A stretch of 64,000 nucleotides of DNA from Metellina segmentata (GCA_947359465.1 OX375879.1:123598486-123662485), one strand, 5' to 3'; counted from the first letter of the stretch, positions 41,544 through 54,349 are shown. The notes: a model not told the origin generated them from the letters alone. Translations and numbers: made by a program.

Positions 41544-41892
41544 CATATATGTTTTAAGCACCCAACTGTTGGTTTCGAAAGAGACCAATAGATGGCGCCT
41601 GGGAGGTTCCTCCACCAATGCGCAGTTAAGTTGCGCAGATGTATTTTCAAGGGAGCCCCGGATGTACGAGAAGTGTGATGTGACGCTTTGATGTGAAAAA
41701 GACGCGATCCGACTCAGTCGCGGCCTTCATGTAGACAGAGTCAATGATTGCTGTTAATAAATCGCAGTAATTACGACCAGGCAGTCCTGTCGGTTTATTA
41801 AATCCACCACCCACACACATATTCGTAAGTTGCCCGGCGCTCGAGTTGAATAATGCTGCAAAAGGTTCCTTCAGCCCAGCCGAGCACCTACA
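41539..41892 (+). repeat. 3' LTR of gypsy-A
   Basis: 354 bp, one mismatch with the 5' LTR. Its first five bases include the pol stop codon. Confidence 0.95.
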
Positions 41893-41896
41893 TACA

Positions 41897-42079
41897 CTTA
41901 TTAAAAAAATGTGAGCAAGCGACAAAATCAGAATCGAGAGAATTTTTACCTATGTGCTTCAAGCAAATCAAGTTTAAATCTTAGAAGTTACGAAAAAATC
42001 GACGTTTTAATTTCTAATTTAATTGTATTGTAAATTTTAAAATTCACCGTAAAATCATCTGGTAAATATTGTATAAATT
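41897..42079. other. Stretch without recognised feature
   Basis: Short AT-rich segment between gypsy-A and repeat R1 copy B. Nothing seen. Confidence 0.35.
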
Positions 42080-43370
42080 AGGGGGCTCCGAAATCTGCTC
42101 GCGAACCCCCGGGAATTGCTACGCAATCCTTTTTGGTTTGCTTTGCAAACCAACATTCTTTTCGCAAGTGATTTCTCTTTTCTTTATTTTAACACTCAAT
42201 GTATTAGTAACACATCAGTAAATATCTTCTTCATCTTGTTCCCTCTACAATTTTAAATAGACCATGTTAATCTCTTAATTTTCTGATCTCTACTTTCTCG
42301 GGAAGCCGTCTGAGAATAGAGTGAAAAAAACGAGCCTTTTTCCTCGCCAAATTAAAAAAAAAATCGTTGCTATGATAAATTTGATATTTGGCAAATATAT
42401 AAGTTAGTCAGAAAATGTAACCTTCATTTCCGTGAAGACAAAAGTATGAAAAAAATGAATGTTATCACTCCGCGATCTGAAAATTACGAAATTTGTATGA
42501 CTAACTTTTGATATCGAATTTATTTATGAACCAATTGTAAAAGAAATTTTACCGTAAGAAGGAGTGTATTCTAAGCTTTCCCATGGTATTTTCCAAATTT
42601 TAAAACTAATAGTATTAAGCTACACATATGACAGTTTTCGTTTTGTGTCTTACGATCTTAAAGTCCCGAAATTTTTATATGAACAACTTATAATCCCATC
42701 GAAAATTTATTTAATAACAAATTTCCAAAATAATTGTAAGTGATGCTTTCAAATTTAAAAAATAATAGTATAAGCTATAGATATGACAGTTAATAAAAAT
42801 TGACGGATATTTACCAACGTTCCAAAATTCGTATGACCAATTTTTGATCGCATCGAATTTATTTATTAACCCATTTCAAAAATAACTGTACCGTAAGAAA
42901 GAGTATATTCTAAGGTTTTTGTGCGATGTTTAAAAATTAAAAAACTAATAGTAATAAGCTAAAGATATTACAGTTTACCAAAAAAATAACGAAAATGTAC
43001 CGGTTTTTCCCGAATTTCAAAAAAATATTACCAGGAAACAAATTGAAATTTCTAAAATAGCTCGACGAGCGGCAAAAATTCACGTTTAGAAGCACTCTAA
43101 AAAATCACGACTGAAGACTGAAAATTTGTACGTATTTTGCTCACTCGCGTTTGAAATTTCGCTTTTTCACTTAGACACTTGATAAATACTAAACTTATAG
43201 CCGCATCGGAAAAAAATCTTCTTTTTCGTGTTCCCTGTACAATTTTGAACAAACCATGTTAATTTGGTAATTTTCTGATCCGTACTTTCTTGGAAAATTG
43301 TCTAAGAATCGAGCAAAAAAGCGAATTTTCAACCCTGCAACGGCGGCTGCGGCAACGTTTTTTTAAATAA
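42080..43370 (-). repeat. Dispersed repeat R1, copy B, with three internal units
   Basis: Same order of landmarks as 2722-3578: GCGAACCCCCGGGAATTGCT, the hairpin TTGGTTTGCTTTGCAAACCA (42127-42147), CAAGTGATTTC, and at the end ATAGCCGCATCGGAAAAAAA, TCTAAGAATCGAG and CGGCGGC. Inside, a unit with ACTTTTGATxxCATCGAATT, TTTATTTATGAACC, ACCGTAAGAAxGAGTxTATT and AATAGTATTAAGCTA occurs near 42500, 42700 (most decayed) and 42840. Copy A has one unit only, which explains the length difference. Confidence 0.65.
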
Positions 43371-43680
43371 AAAGCGATAAAAAACTTTTTTTGATTTTTT
43401 AAAATAAAATGTTAATTAATGAATATCCATCAATATAATTAATTAAATTTTAATAATTAAAGATATTAACCATATTAATATAAATTATTTTATATATTAA
43501 CAATATTAATATAAATAATTAAATATATCAACCATATTAATATTATTAATTATAAATAATTAATAGGTGTTAATTATATTAATATAATTACTTTAATCTT
43601 CCCCTTTTTACTGGGGTACAATCCAAACTTTTTAAGAGGAACTCCCCCTCCCCTCCATTCAACAATCCTAGTTACGCCTA
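43371..43680. repeat. AT-only tandem stretch
   Basis: 43425-43595 is almost pure A/T with repeated ATATTAATATAAATAATTAA-type units, low complexity. Near 43655 CATTCAACAATCCTAGTTACGCC resembles the ends of the array units at 31.5-33.3 kb. Confidence 0.6.
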
Positions 43681-43789
43681 TGGGCGTAACAGTATGTCTA
43701 CCTCAGCGTTTCCTTTACAAAAGATTCAAGTACACTCAAACAAGCTATGCTTACCTGTTTTATACTCCAAGGAGAACGAAGTTCAACGC

Positions 43790-43928
43790 CCTCTAGTGGT
43801 ATTACGCAATGCGCAATCACGCTGCATTTCTAATCATTTGCATATCTGGCCGACATGTACCTTCATGCCAAGTTTCGTTACGATCCCACAATTATTTCTT
43901 GGTGCGCAAATTTTTATGGCGATGAGTG
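43790..43928 (+). mobile_element. Terminal fragment of a Tc1-type element
   Basis: Ends TTTCTTGGTGCGCAAATTTT, TATGGCGATGAGTG at 43928, the inverse of the left end of the element at 30747 (one difference in the first 34 bases). Upstream, CATTTGCATATCTGGCC fits the same terminal region. No transposase remains. Confidence 0.65.
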
Positions 43929-43973
43929 ATATTCCGAGAAAGGAATTTTTCCCAAAAATTACATTGTTATCTA

Positions 43974-44060
43974 CACTGAAGAGCCAAAACATTATGGCCA
44001 CGTACTCAATAACGCGTTGCGCCTCCTTTTTTTCTGCATAACAGATGCAACTCGCCTGGG
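43974..44060 (+). mobile_element. Left end of another Tc1-type element
   Basis: After TA (43972-43973): CACTGAAGAGCCAAAACATT, a terminus typical of insect and arachnid Tc1 elements. Only about 90 bases are kept before the LINE 5' region begins. Confidence 0.5.
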
Positions 44061-44061
44061 C

Positions 44062-46200
44062 ATAGACACCACAAGTTCTTGGTTTTCTTTAGCCCCCAGG
44101 GGCACTATTTTAGGTTTGTACGGCCTTTACAACCCCGGGGTAACACGGTAAACATGGGGGTCGCGCTCCCGGGAAACCCAAGCGATCTTTCTCTATCTAC
44201 GTCCCACTACTCTATCCCCCGTCCCTCCTTTTTTACCTTTTCTAGACTTGCAAACCGAAAAAATCTACGAAAATATTTAATTAATTTGAATTTATATATT
44301 TATCTTATAGATAGAAGGTATCATTTTTGCTTCGAAAAACATTTATTTTACTTTATTTTTGTTCTATCTAAGGTTACAATTTGTTTAAAAATTTAAAATT
44401 TAGTTTATCTTTTTCTGAATTATTATTTTATTGTTGAACTTTTATTTCATTCATTTGAATCTTTTTAATAATTTATAAAAATGTCAGTACGTTTTTCTCT
44501 GACCCGCATGTTTGCCGTGTGCGGCGCCCCGTATCGGGGGAAAGTGCGATCCAGGGGTACCGGATGCATGCCCTTTGGCTCATGCTTCAACGTAGACGGG
44601 TGGCTGGAGTGAGCCCGCTTTGGCCAATCGGCTCACTCAATATCTCTGGGGTTCATCACTTCAGAGGGCTCAGTCCCTCTGTCGTGCTGAACTCCATTAT
44701 TTTTGAGTTTTTAAGGGTTAGTGCTGCAGCTAGGGATGCCCTGGGTGAATTGGCGGATCCACATCCCGACGATGCAGCACTATATTCTGGTGTTACCCCT
44801 GAAGCAGCCCCGAGATCTGTTGCTCGTCAACTGCCGGGTGCTGCTTTCCCTTGTTGGGCTCCATGGTAGGCGGGAGTACCCCAGAACGAACATTTATTTT
44901 TCTCATGGATCCTAAAACCCCGTGCCCCAACGGAGGCCTTAATCGGTCAAACCCACAAACCGAAAATACGAATCCCAACGAATTAACTCTAGACTCTAGT
45001 AACCAATCATCTCAAAGTCAATTCCAAAGTTTGTTGTTATACAAAACGTTGAAAAAAAGTTGCAAAATATGTCCCCATTTCTAATTGAAAAGTACATAAA
45101 AAATTATGCGGTAGAAGTGAAAAATATAAAAAAAATGAAATCTGGTGATATTTTAGTCGAATCCACATCATTCATACAATCGGAAAAATTACTTAAAATT
45201 AAAAACTTTGGACAAATAACTGTAGATGTTAATGATCACAGAACTTTAAATTTTACAAGAGGCATAATTTCCTCTCCAGAATTAATTATGGTTTCAGGGG
45301 AAGAATTTTTAGAAGAACTGAAAAATCTGAAAGTTTGTGCTGTCAAAAGAATAACTCGAAATAACAATGGAAATATTATCCCCGCCAATAGCATAATTCT
45401 CATTTTCGACACACCAGTTTTACCTTAAAAAATAAAAGCCGGTTACTTATATTGTGACGTTCGTCCTTTCATTCCTAACCCTCAACGCTGTTTTAGATGT
45501 CAGAGGTTTGGCCACACGAAAACAACATGCCGTTCGTCAACACCAATATGTGCCCGTTGTTCAAAATAAAATCATGATAGTGTAAATTGCCTAGAAACCC
45601 CATGCTGTTCCAACTGTCAAGGAGAACACGCTGCCTATGCTAAAATATGCCCACGCTGGATCACCGAAAATGAAATCCAATTCATAAAAGTCACTAAAAA
45701 TATATCATTTCCTGAAGCCCGAAAACTGGTAGAATCACGCACACCTCGTCAAAATATTTCTTACAAATCAGTCTTAAAATCATCCAAAACTGTTTGCACC
45801 CAAACTGACGATATAGACATTACTCAAAATATAAAAGATACAGGATGTCAAACAATAAATCAATCCCCAACATCAATTATTAAACATCCTAGAGCCATAC
45901 CATTTGAAAATAATAGCCAGATTAAAAATAATGTGAAAGAAATAAAACTACCAAATAATTCTCACAAATTCAAAGATAAAACTTCAAAACGAGTAAAAAT
46001 CAAGAATGAACAAATTATACCAAAAAATAAATCTCAAACAAAAAAGGACCCAAAGGAACAATTGGAAACGGAAATAAATCTTCACCAGTCTTCAGAATCG
46101 AGTCTGAGCGAAATGGAAATGAAGGAAGAACCAAGAGCCCCGCACGTTTACAAAAAAGAATAACCACCAAACCAAATAACGGCCTTAAAAATTTTAATGT
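44062..46200 (+). mobile_element. 5' part of a Jockey-like LINE, cut before ORF2
   Basis: GC-rich 5' UTR (44080-44240 and 44510-44900; for example CCCGTATCGGGGGAAAGTGC, GCGATCCAGGGGTACCGGAT) followed by an ORF1 relic with zinc knuckles. It ends at about 46200 where gypsy-B begins on the other strand; ORF2 with endonuclease and reverse transcriptase is absent. The several open frames over the UTR are a by-product of its composition. Confidence 0.65.
45010..46163 (+). pseudogene. LINE ORF1 (gag-like, CCHC zinc knuckles), broken
   Basis: Frame reads PKFVVIQNVEKKLQNMSPFL, then GDILVESTSFIQSEKLLKIK and RGIISSPELIMVSGEEFLEE to a TAA at 45426. The same frame resumes with CFRCQRFGHTKTTC (near 45497), ICARCSK followed by a TAA (45568) where a Cys-X-His would continue, and CCSNCQGEHAAYAKICPRW (near 45603). 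It then has a lysine-rich tail ending KKE at 46163. Three consecutive zinc-knuckle-like motifs are characteristic of Jockey/I-clade ORF1, an RNA-binding chaperone of the LINE particle. Two in-frame stops are the only obvious damage in this stretch. Confidence 0.75.
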
Positions 46201-46206
46201 GTTAAT

Positions 46207-49200
46207 TTAATAATAAAAATTTTCGTCCGGACACTTCTTCAATGCGGACACATGATACTGTCCCATTGGTTCATGAGGCTTGTCCACGTGGGCCACTTCA
46301 TATGATGTTGGGGACCTTTGGGTGATGATGATGTACGGTCCGTCTCTTTTTGGCATGAACTTGGCTTTTTTTGCTTTAGCAGCATTACTTTTAGGATGTA
46401 ACGTAATCCACACTTTATCACCAGGTTCATACTGTGGTGATTTACGGCGTTTTTGCTCCGCGTAGGCCTTTCTCTGATCCTGTTTGGTTTCGACTCTGTC
46501 TCGGATGTCATTGGAGATGTTAGCCAATCTTTTAAGGTATGGTGTGATTTCCGGCACAAAATTATCATTGTGGACGATGGCACGGAAATCATTTGTTACA
46601 TCATCAATTGTCCTCATCTCACGACCAAATTGAAGAAATGCAGCTGTTTCACCAGTAGTATCGCACTTAGCACTGTTCATTGCAAATCGAATCATTGGAA
46701 GTTTTTCAGCACAGGAAGTGTGATCCTGTCCCACAAGAATTGCCAAACGTGGCTTTGGGTCACGATTCTTCTTTTCAACCGGATTCGCCTGTGGGTGATA
46801 TACTGGCGTGAGCTTCTGATCAATGTTCAAGAGGAAACACAGTTGCTGCATGACAGCGGAGACGAACTGAGTTCCATTATCACATATGATTCTCCGAGGA
46901 ATCCCGTAGCGAAGGAAAATCTCTTCCACAAGTGCAGTGGCACATTGCTTTGCTGTGGCTGTAGTGAGAGAAAATATTTCTACCCACTTAGTTGTGCAAT
47001 CTTCAATTATAAAAATACAGCTTTTTCCCTCTTTTGTTGCGGGCAGCGGCCCAAAGAGATCTATTGCCACAGTTTCAAAACGTTGACTGTATATTGGTGT
47101 TTGCAGTAGTCCGCAGGGTTTTTGATTACTGGCATTGAATCTGGCGCATTCAGTACAGTTCCTAACATATTCAGCAATGAAAGAGAGCATTCCAGTCCAG
47201 TAATATCTTTTTATTATTCTATTGAACGTTCCATCCGCTCCATAGTGACCAGCATTTGGAGCGTCGTGATGTAACTTTAAAATCTCTAACCTTTCGTGTG
47301 AGGGTACTACCAATTGGGCTTCTTCAGCTTCTGAGGCAGGAGAATATCTGAACAAGACGCCTTGATTCATAATATATCCTCTTTGTGTCCAGTTCGAGTA
47401 GTCAACACCCTTTTCAGGATCTTCAAAGCACGTGATTATTTTCTTGAGCTCTTCATCTTTCAATTGCTCCTCTCTGATTTCTTTGGGTGTCCTCTTAGGG
47501 AAGTCTACGGAAATAGTGGAAACTTCGCAGAGCGCTTCATCAGTTTGGCAGACGGGTCTAGACAGCATGTCCGCCACATAGTTGCATTTTCCAGGGATAT
47601 ACTCCATCTTGAGATTGAACTCTTGCAACTGCAAAGCCCACCTTGCCAGTCTTCCTGACGGTGACTTTAAACTCATGAGCCACTTGAGAGGCTGATGATC
47701 TGACGAAATGACCACTTCGGCACCTTCAACGTACCCACGAAATTTCTGAAGTGCCCAGATGACAGCAAGGGCCTCGCGTTCTGTCGTTGAGTAATTCCGT
47801 TCCGCAGAGCTCAGCAACCTACTTGCATACTCTACATTATGCTCTTGGTTTTCATGCTTTTGCAGAAGGACAGCACCCAAAGCGTAATTACTTGCATCTG
47901 TTCGCATAAGGAATGGTTTAGTTTCATCCGCTTGCTTCAAAATGGGTTGGGAGGTCAAGTTTTGTTTCAGTTTTTCAAATGCTTTCTGCTGTTCAGCACC
48001 CCATTCCCAAGAAACACTTTTCTTTGTCAAATTGGAGAGTGGTCTGGCAATTTCAGAGAAGCTAGCAATAAACTTCCGATACCACGAACAGGTTTGAATA
48101 AAGGACTGAACTTGTTTCACGTTCCTAGGAGAAGGCATGGAGGTGATGGCAGTTACCTTATGTGGGTCTGTTTCAATTCCCTCTGAAGTTATCCAAAGTC
48201 CAAGATACTTCACTTTCGAACAGGCAAACTTACACTTCTCTCTGTTTGCACTAAGTCGAAATTTGTCAAGCCGGTCAAAAACGTTTTTTAGATCTTGAAT
48301 GTGCTGCTCGAATGTGGGTGACAACACGATCAAGTCATCTAGGTACACCAGTATTTTTACTAAAGGAAGTCAATTCTGGAAACGGTCCACCAGGCGTTGA
48401 AACGTTGCAGGAGCGTTCCGCAAACCAAACGGCATTCTTCTGAACCGGTAAGTGCCGAAAGAACAGACGAACGCTGTTTTATCCCTGTCAGCTGGGTTGA
48501 CTTCTACTTGATGATATCCAGATGTTAAGTCAATCGTAGACATGTACTTGCTTGTCTTGGCATCATGCCACAAATCATCCATTCTCGGTAATGGATATGT
48601 ATCGGGTAAGGTTCTTTCATTTAATTTCCAATAGTCCACGCAAAGTCTATAACCACTTGGCTTCGGGACTAAAACCACAGGTGCGGCATAGGGCGACTCG
48701 CACTCTTCTATAACATCCCTTTTCAACAAGTCGTCAATTTGTTTCTTCAACCTTTCCTTCTTAGAAGGCGGCAATCTGTACGGGGGGACAGATACAGGAG
48801 GATGATCACCGGTATTGATGTGGTGTTTGACATATGGAGTAGCTTCTCCCCCTGGTTCAAAGATTTTTTCATATTGTTTCAACAGGGTGTTGAGTTTGTT
48901 TTTTTCTTCTCTTGACAGCTGTTGACCTTCTTCTTTTCTCAATTGACAAGTATTTGATTCGGCATTTAACGTGCTCTTAATATCACACAGATTTGTTTCC
49001 TCAGCAAAATCGTTGAAGAACCATTTGCGACCCTTCAGGTCAAGAACGACGCCAGCATCTTGAAGGAAATCCGTACCAAGGAGTGTACGATTTTCTTTTG
49101 CATGGGGTAATGCAATCAAGTTTGTCTTGATGACTCTTCCTTCAAGTCCTATATTTACATAAGTTGTGTATGCTTCAACTTCATTTTTTCCTCCGTCAGC

Positions 49201-50240
49201 AAGTGTCATAGTGAGTTGGGTCTTCTGAAAGTCTACACCCTCTTGTTTGAGAATTTGATACAAAAGGTCTCCAGCAATACAATGGCTTGCTCCGCTATCG
49301 GCACATGCAGTACCCAAGAGTCCGTTTACTGTAATATTCAATAGAGATAATTGAGATGACTTGGCTAAACAGGATTGGAAGAGGACATTTCCAACTCGTG
49401 GGGAAGAGTTCGTGCTAGATGGACTGCATTTTGGACAGCGAGATTTAATTACACCAGGTTCACCACATCCATAGCAGATACGAGCAGATCTGTTCTCTTG
49501 GACATCAGAGCTGTGTTTATCATTTCTGGGATAAAAATTACTTTTCTTCGTAAAAGGTGGAGGTCTGGAAGTTTCACCTTTCGAATTAAAATCCTTTTTC
49601 TTGACTGATGGCATGTCACGTTTCAACGTAGTTCTCAAATTCTCATAAGTATCCAGCTTATCTGCTAAATCTTCGGGTGAATTCCACTCCGTCCATTCGT
49701 CGATGAAATGATTTTTGAAGTCTTCCGGTGTTTTCTTCTTAATTTGATCTGCTATAATGAGGGATTTCAAGTCTTCAAATGTCTTAACGTTTAACGCCTC
49801 CAACCATCCTTCAAAATAGTCTCGTAGCTCGAAGTAAAAATCTCTATATGTCCCTTCAAGAGACTTTCTGTGCGTTGCGAACAATTGGCGGAATTTCTCA
49901 GCACTCAACTTGTAGCGTTTCAGTAGCATGGTTTTAACGTGCTGATAATTCTTCGATTCTTCCTCCGATTCTCTGGCTATTAGGTTAGCCACTTCTGCGG
50001 GCAATACTCCAATCAGGTAGGCAACCCATTTAGTTTCTGGCAATTTCAGGAACTCTAACTGCCTTTCGAAAAGATTCAGGTATAATGCAATATCCCCTTC
50101 TTTGGGATCAAAACTTGGGATTAAATTCTTCAGTTCATATTTGGGGATGTCATCACCTGTCGTATGTGAAATTCCGTTTTCGATGCAATTCTTCTGAGCT
50201 TCAAGATTCAATCTCAACTTCTCCAGCTCAAATTTTGAAA
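46207..50240 (-). pseudogene. Gypsy-B gag-pol, one nonsense codon, no LTRs
   Basis: Minus strand, one frame from about 50240 to TAA at 46207, interrupted only by TGA at 48370-48372. Gag resembles gypsy-A (YKLSAEKFRQLFATHRKSLE, AYLIGVLPAEVANLIARESE). The zinc knuckle CYGCGEPGVIKSRC has Val in place of His. Protease ADSGAS, reverse transcriptase up to FQRLVDRFQN, then the stop, then YLDD nine codons later, RNase H (RTDAS, EREALAV, SDHQPL), integrase zinc region and core (AIDLFGP, CDNGTQF, NPVEKKNRD) and RRDGPY-type end module (KRDGPYIIIT). The N-terminal part before FELEKLRLN is missing, with a stop at 50256. No LTR flanks it. Confidence 0.9.
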
Positions 50241-50337
50241 CATACGTATACGACGAAGTTTAATCTTAAAGAAAAGAAAAAGGTAAAAACAAAATACGTT
50301 TCCTGTCGCATCGTGTGTTTGTATTAAAAAAAATCAC
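50241..50337. other. Junction between gypsy-B and gypsy-C
   Basis: About 100 bases belonging to neither coding region. GTATTAAAAAAAATCACG before the gypsy-C start resembles the AAAACAAAAATGACATTTTT context of the gypsy-A start, so this is probably the last part of a truncated gypsy-C leader. Confidence 0.4.
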
Positions 50338-53300
50338 GATGTCATTTTTGGGAAAAGGAAGGAAAGGACTTACGAATTTTGGCAGAAGAAATGGGTATAA
50401 AGGTTACTCCTGAATTGCAAATTGTAGATTTGAAGAAACTAATCTTAGAAAGTAGTGATTACGAAGAAAACTTTGTTATGTTAACATTAGAAACGATTAT
50501 TAGCGATAGAAAAGAAAACTTGAAAATGAAAAATGTCTAAGAGAATTTGAATTAGAAAAATTAAGAATTGAAGCCTCTGAAAGATCAAGTCCAGAAGAAA
50601 CGCAAGTTAGGGTTAACCCACAAAACGACAGTTCACGAAATAAATTTCATTTGCAAAAGTTGATGCAAAAGTTTGATTTAAATGAAGGAGATATTAGTTA
50701 TTATCTGGTTTTATTTGAACTACAAGCTCGTAGAGCAAATGTAGATGAAAGCGATTACGTTACTCATTTATTAGGACTAATGCCTTTTGAGATAACCCAA
50801 TTAAAAACGCACGAACCTGTATCAATTGCAAATAATTATGAATATGTTAAGAAATTACTTTGCAGAAATTTAAATTGAGTCCAGAACGATTTAGACAGAA
50901 ATTTTTTCAACACCACAGGAACATGAATGACAGTTGACGCGATTTCGTTTTTGAACTGACCACATATTTAGAAGAATGGATAAACGGTTTGGAAATCGAC
51001 AGTTTCGAAAAATTAAAAGAACTCATGATTACTGAACAAATAAAACGGAAAGTCCCTAATGAAATCCGAGAACATTATATAGATGAATGGACAAAATTCG
51101 TGTCCCCAAGAGAGTTATCAAACAAATTAGATGAATACGAAACAGTGAGAAGCTTTTCGAAAAATACGAGTAGAAAACGTTTTATTACCAATACTGTCGA
51201 TGATAGGGAAAATAAATCCTACCAACCACCACTTTTACGTAAGGAGAGTAAGCAACTTTTTAAGTATGATCAGGACCGGATGCAACTCTCCGGGTACTCT
51301 AAGCCAATCCGTAACGAAAAGGGGGAACTTAAATGCTTTAATTGCAACGATTATGGACACGTTAGTAAAGATTGTCTTTTACCAAAAAGAATTTTGGTTT
51401 GCCGAAAATGTAATGGGACTGGACATACTCAAAAGAACTGTGTTTTGAAAAATGAAAGTCCTCAAAACAACAACTTGTCAGTAAAAGGCCAGGATTCCAA
51501 AACACCAATGACCAATATGAAAAAGGCAAAAATTAATGGAAGTGAAGAAATAATCTGTCTAATAGATACAGGGAGTTCAAGCTGTCTATTAAAAGAATCA
51601 CTCGCAAGAAAGTTAAATCTTCAAATAAACCCCGAAGTAAATGAACTGTTCGGATTTGGAAATCAGAACACACCCGCTGCTTGAACAATCGGAAAAACAA
51701 TTGCCGATGTTGAAATCGATAATGTTGTAGGAAAAGATGTACTAATACTTGTCGTAGAAGATCACACACAACCAACCGATTTCTTGGTAGGAAGAACCTG
51801 GATAGACTTGTCCGACATTGCATTCGCTAGATTGGGAAGTAACCTGCATATCGGATATTCAAACGAATATCCGTTCACTCAGTTACAAAGCAATATCAAC
51901 ACTCAACGAATAAAACTTACCACTTCTCACGCGGTTGAAATAGCAAGAAATAGTATAAACCTTGTTAAAGCAAAAGCTGACTTAAACGATGGGTTGATAG
52001 TGGTTAACGATCAGGGAGAAAATTTTGACTCGCTATTGGAAGTAATTGAAGGAGAAACTACAGTACCGATTATTAATACAGGAAATGTAGATATAATTTT
52101 GAAGGCTGAACAATGTGTAGGTAGGGCAGAAATAGTAAATGAAGATTTCGGAATAACGGAAGTAGACAATTCAGAGTCAAATAGAATAATAGAGAATGTG
52201 ATAAAAATGTATTTACTATTGATACGACTAATGAAAATAAACGTCCTATAGTCATCGAGGAAATAAAATTTGATGAAAATACGCCGTTAGAAAAAAGGCA
52301 AGAAATTGTAAATTTAATTAATGAGTACCGAGACTGTTTTGCCTTGAATATTGGTGAACTTGGTTGTACCAACTTGACGAAAATGAATATACAGGAAAAT
52401 GAAAACAGTAAACCTGTGTTTGCCAGACCATACAAAACGAATATCACAGAACGTACTGCTATAAAAGAAATCGTCCAAGAGTGGAAAAATCACGGAATTG
52501 TTACAGAGACGCGATCTCCTTACGCCAGTCCAGTATTACTGGTAAAGAAGAAAACTGGTGAGCAACGTCTGGTAGTGGACTATCGGCGCCTGAATAACCA
52601 GACCATCAAGGATAAATTTCCGTTACCTTGAATTGATGATTTATTGGAATGTTTGAGTGACTGCAAATTATTTACTACATTCGACTTGGCACATGGATAC
52701 CTCCAAATACCCCTAACTGAAGAAACCAAATTAAAAACTGCATTTATCACTCCGGATGATACAGGACAATTCGAACGGATGATTTTTGGATTGACCAATG
52801 CACCAGCAGAATTTCAAAGACTTATGAATCAAGCTTTAGGACCTCCTATTGATACGAAAGCTTTATGTTACCTGGATGACATACTAATACCAGCAAATTC
52901 ATGGCAAGAAATGATTGAAAGGTTGAAGAATGTTTTTGAACGTTTAAGGTATGCAAAATTGACATTGAAATTAGCAAAATATGAATTTGGCAAAGAAGAA
53001 GTTGAATTTTTAGGATTCATCATCAAGAAGTGTAAATTACAACCTGGTCCTAGAAAAGTTAAAGTCATTGAGAATTTTCCTATACCTCTGAACATACATG
53101 ATATTAGACGATTTTTAGGTCTAACCAGTTTCTTTCGACGGTTTGTTACCAATTATGCAAGAAAAGCTGAACCTCTCAGTCGTTTAATAAAGAAGAACGA
53201 AAAGTTTGTTTGGAATCATGAACAACAGAAATCCTTTGATGAACTAAGAGCGCATTTGATTAATGAACCTACTTTAGCACTTTATCGATCCGGTGCTAAA

Positions 53301-54164
53301 ACAGAGGTTCATACGGATGCAAGTGCATACGGAATAGCAGGAATGCTTCTGCAGATGGGAGAAGATAATAAATTTCATCTTGTTTATTGAGTAAGCAAGA
53401 AGACTACGGCGGCCGAAAAGAATTACCATTCGAGCAAATTAGAACTCATGTCCATAGTATGGACAATAGATAGATTGCGTCAGTTTCTCATTGGAATCAA
53501 ATTTGATATAGTAACTGATTGCCAGGCTCTAATAGATATGAACACAAAGAAGTCACTAAATCCTCAAATAGCTCGATGGTTCAACCTCATTCAAGAATAT
53601 GATTTTAATGTACGGCATCGGCCAGGTCAGAAAATGGCTCATGTTGATGCATTAAGTAGAGCCCCAGTATTAAGTTCTGAAGATACATTGGATTCGATGT
53701 GATCAGTAACAATTTGGACATATGTTTAACTTTAAGTATTGACGAGCAAATTTTGATGATTCAGCTTGCAGATTCAGACCTGAGAAAGCTTATAGAAATG
53801 TTGAAGAAGGACGTTGACGAAAGAACGGAATCTGAAAAGCATATGATTCAAGATTATGTACTAAAGAGGAACCGATTGTATCGTATAAGTTAAAGTTGAG
53901 GAAGTTCAAAAACTACTTTATGTGATTCCTAAGACTATGCGAAAAAGCATAGTTGTAAAATTTCATGATTTGATGGGACATTTTGTTGCTGACAGAAATG
54001 TAACCAAAATTAAGGAATTATACTGGTTTCCCTCCATGACACGATACGTTCGTCGACATATCTCAATGTGTTTTGAGTGCCTTATGAATAAAGTGCCCCG
54101 CGGCAAGCAACAGGGTGTTTTGCATCCTATTAAACCAGGAAAAAGACCTTTCGCTACTATACAT

Positions 54165-54349
54165 TGTTGAGATATAATTATTCAAGTTAGTTAATCTGGA
54201 GTGGCAACACTAGACTACTTTTTTACCTTCTGAAGCATGTGCTTACTGCTTGTCTAGTTGCCTGTTGTGTGTGATGTATTTATTAAATATTTAAATAAAC
54301 CTATTTAGCCGAGTAAAACTCTGCGTTATCTCTGTACTAAAAACCTACA
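54165..54349 (+). repeat. 5' LTR of copia-A
   Basis: TGTTGAGATATAATTATTCA...CCTACA. Contains AATAAACC near 54293. Differs from the 3' LTR at four positions. Confidence 0.95.

Larger units (their letters stand above)
35619..41892 (+). mobile_element. Complete Ty3/gypsy retrotransposon (gypsy-A)
   Basis: Two 354-bp LTRs, a primer site, a tandem-repeat leader, one gag-pol frame and a purine tract, in the standard order. TACA is duplicated at 35615-35618 and 41893-41896. The LTRs differ at one position (T at 35816, C at 41736). No env-like frame follows pol, so it is an ordinary retrotransposon rather than a virus-like member. All features needed for retrotransposition in cis are visible. Confidence 0.95.

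Noticed and set aside
41400..41892. An env gene after gypsy-A pol
   Set aside because: The pol stop lies inside the 3' LTR, so there is no room for a further gene.
43425..43595. Replication origin or matrix attachment site in the AT-only stretch
   Set aside because: Only base composition supports it; low-complexity tandem repeats are a sufficient explanation.
44079..44915. Genes in the GC-rich stretch
   Set aside because: Overlapping frames in several phases, composition typical of a LINE 5' UTR, no conserved motif.
46453..47109. Plus-strand 218-codon frame as a gene
   Set aside because: It is antisense to the conserved gypsy-B integrase and has no domain.
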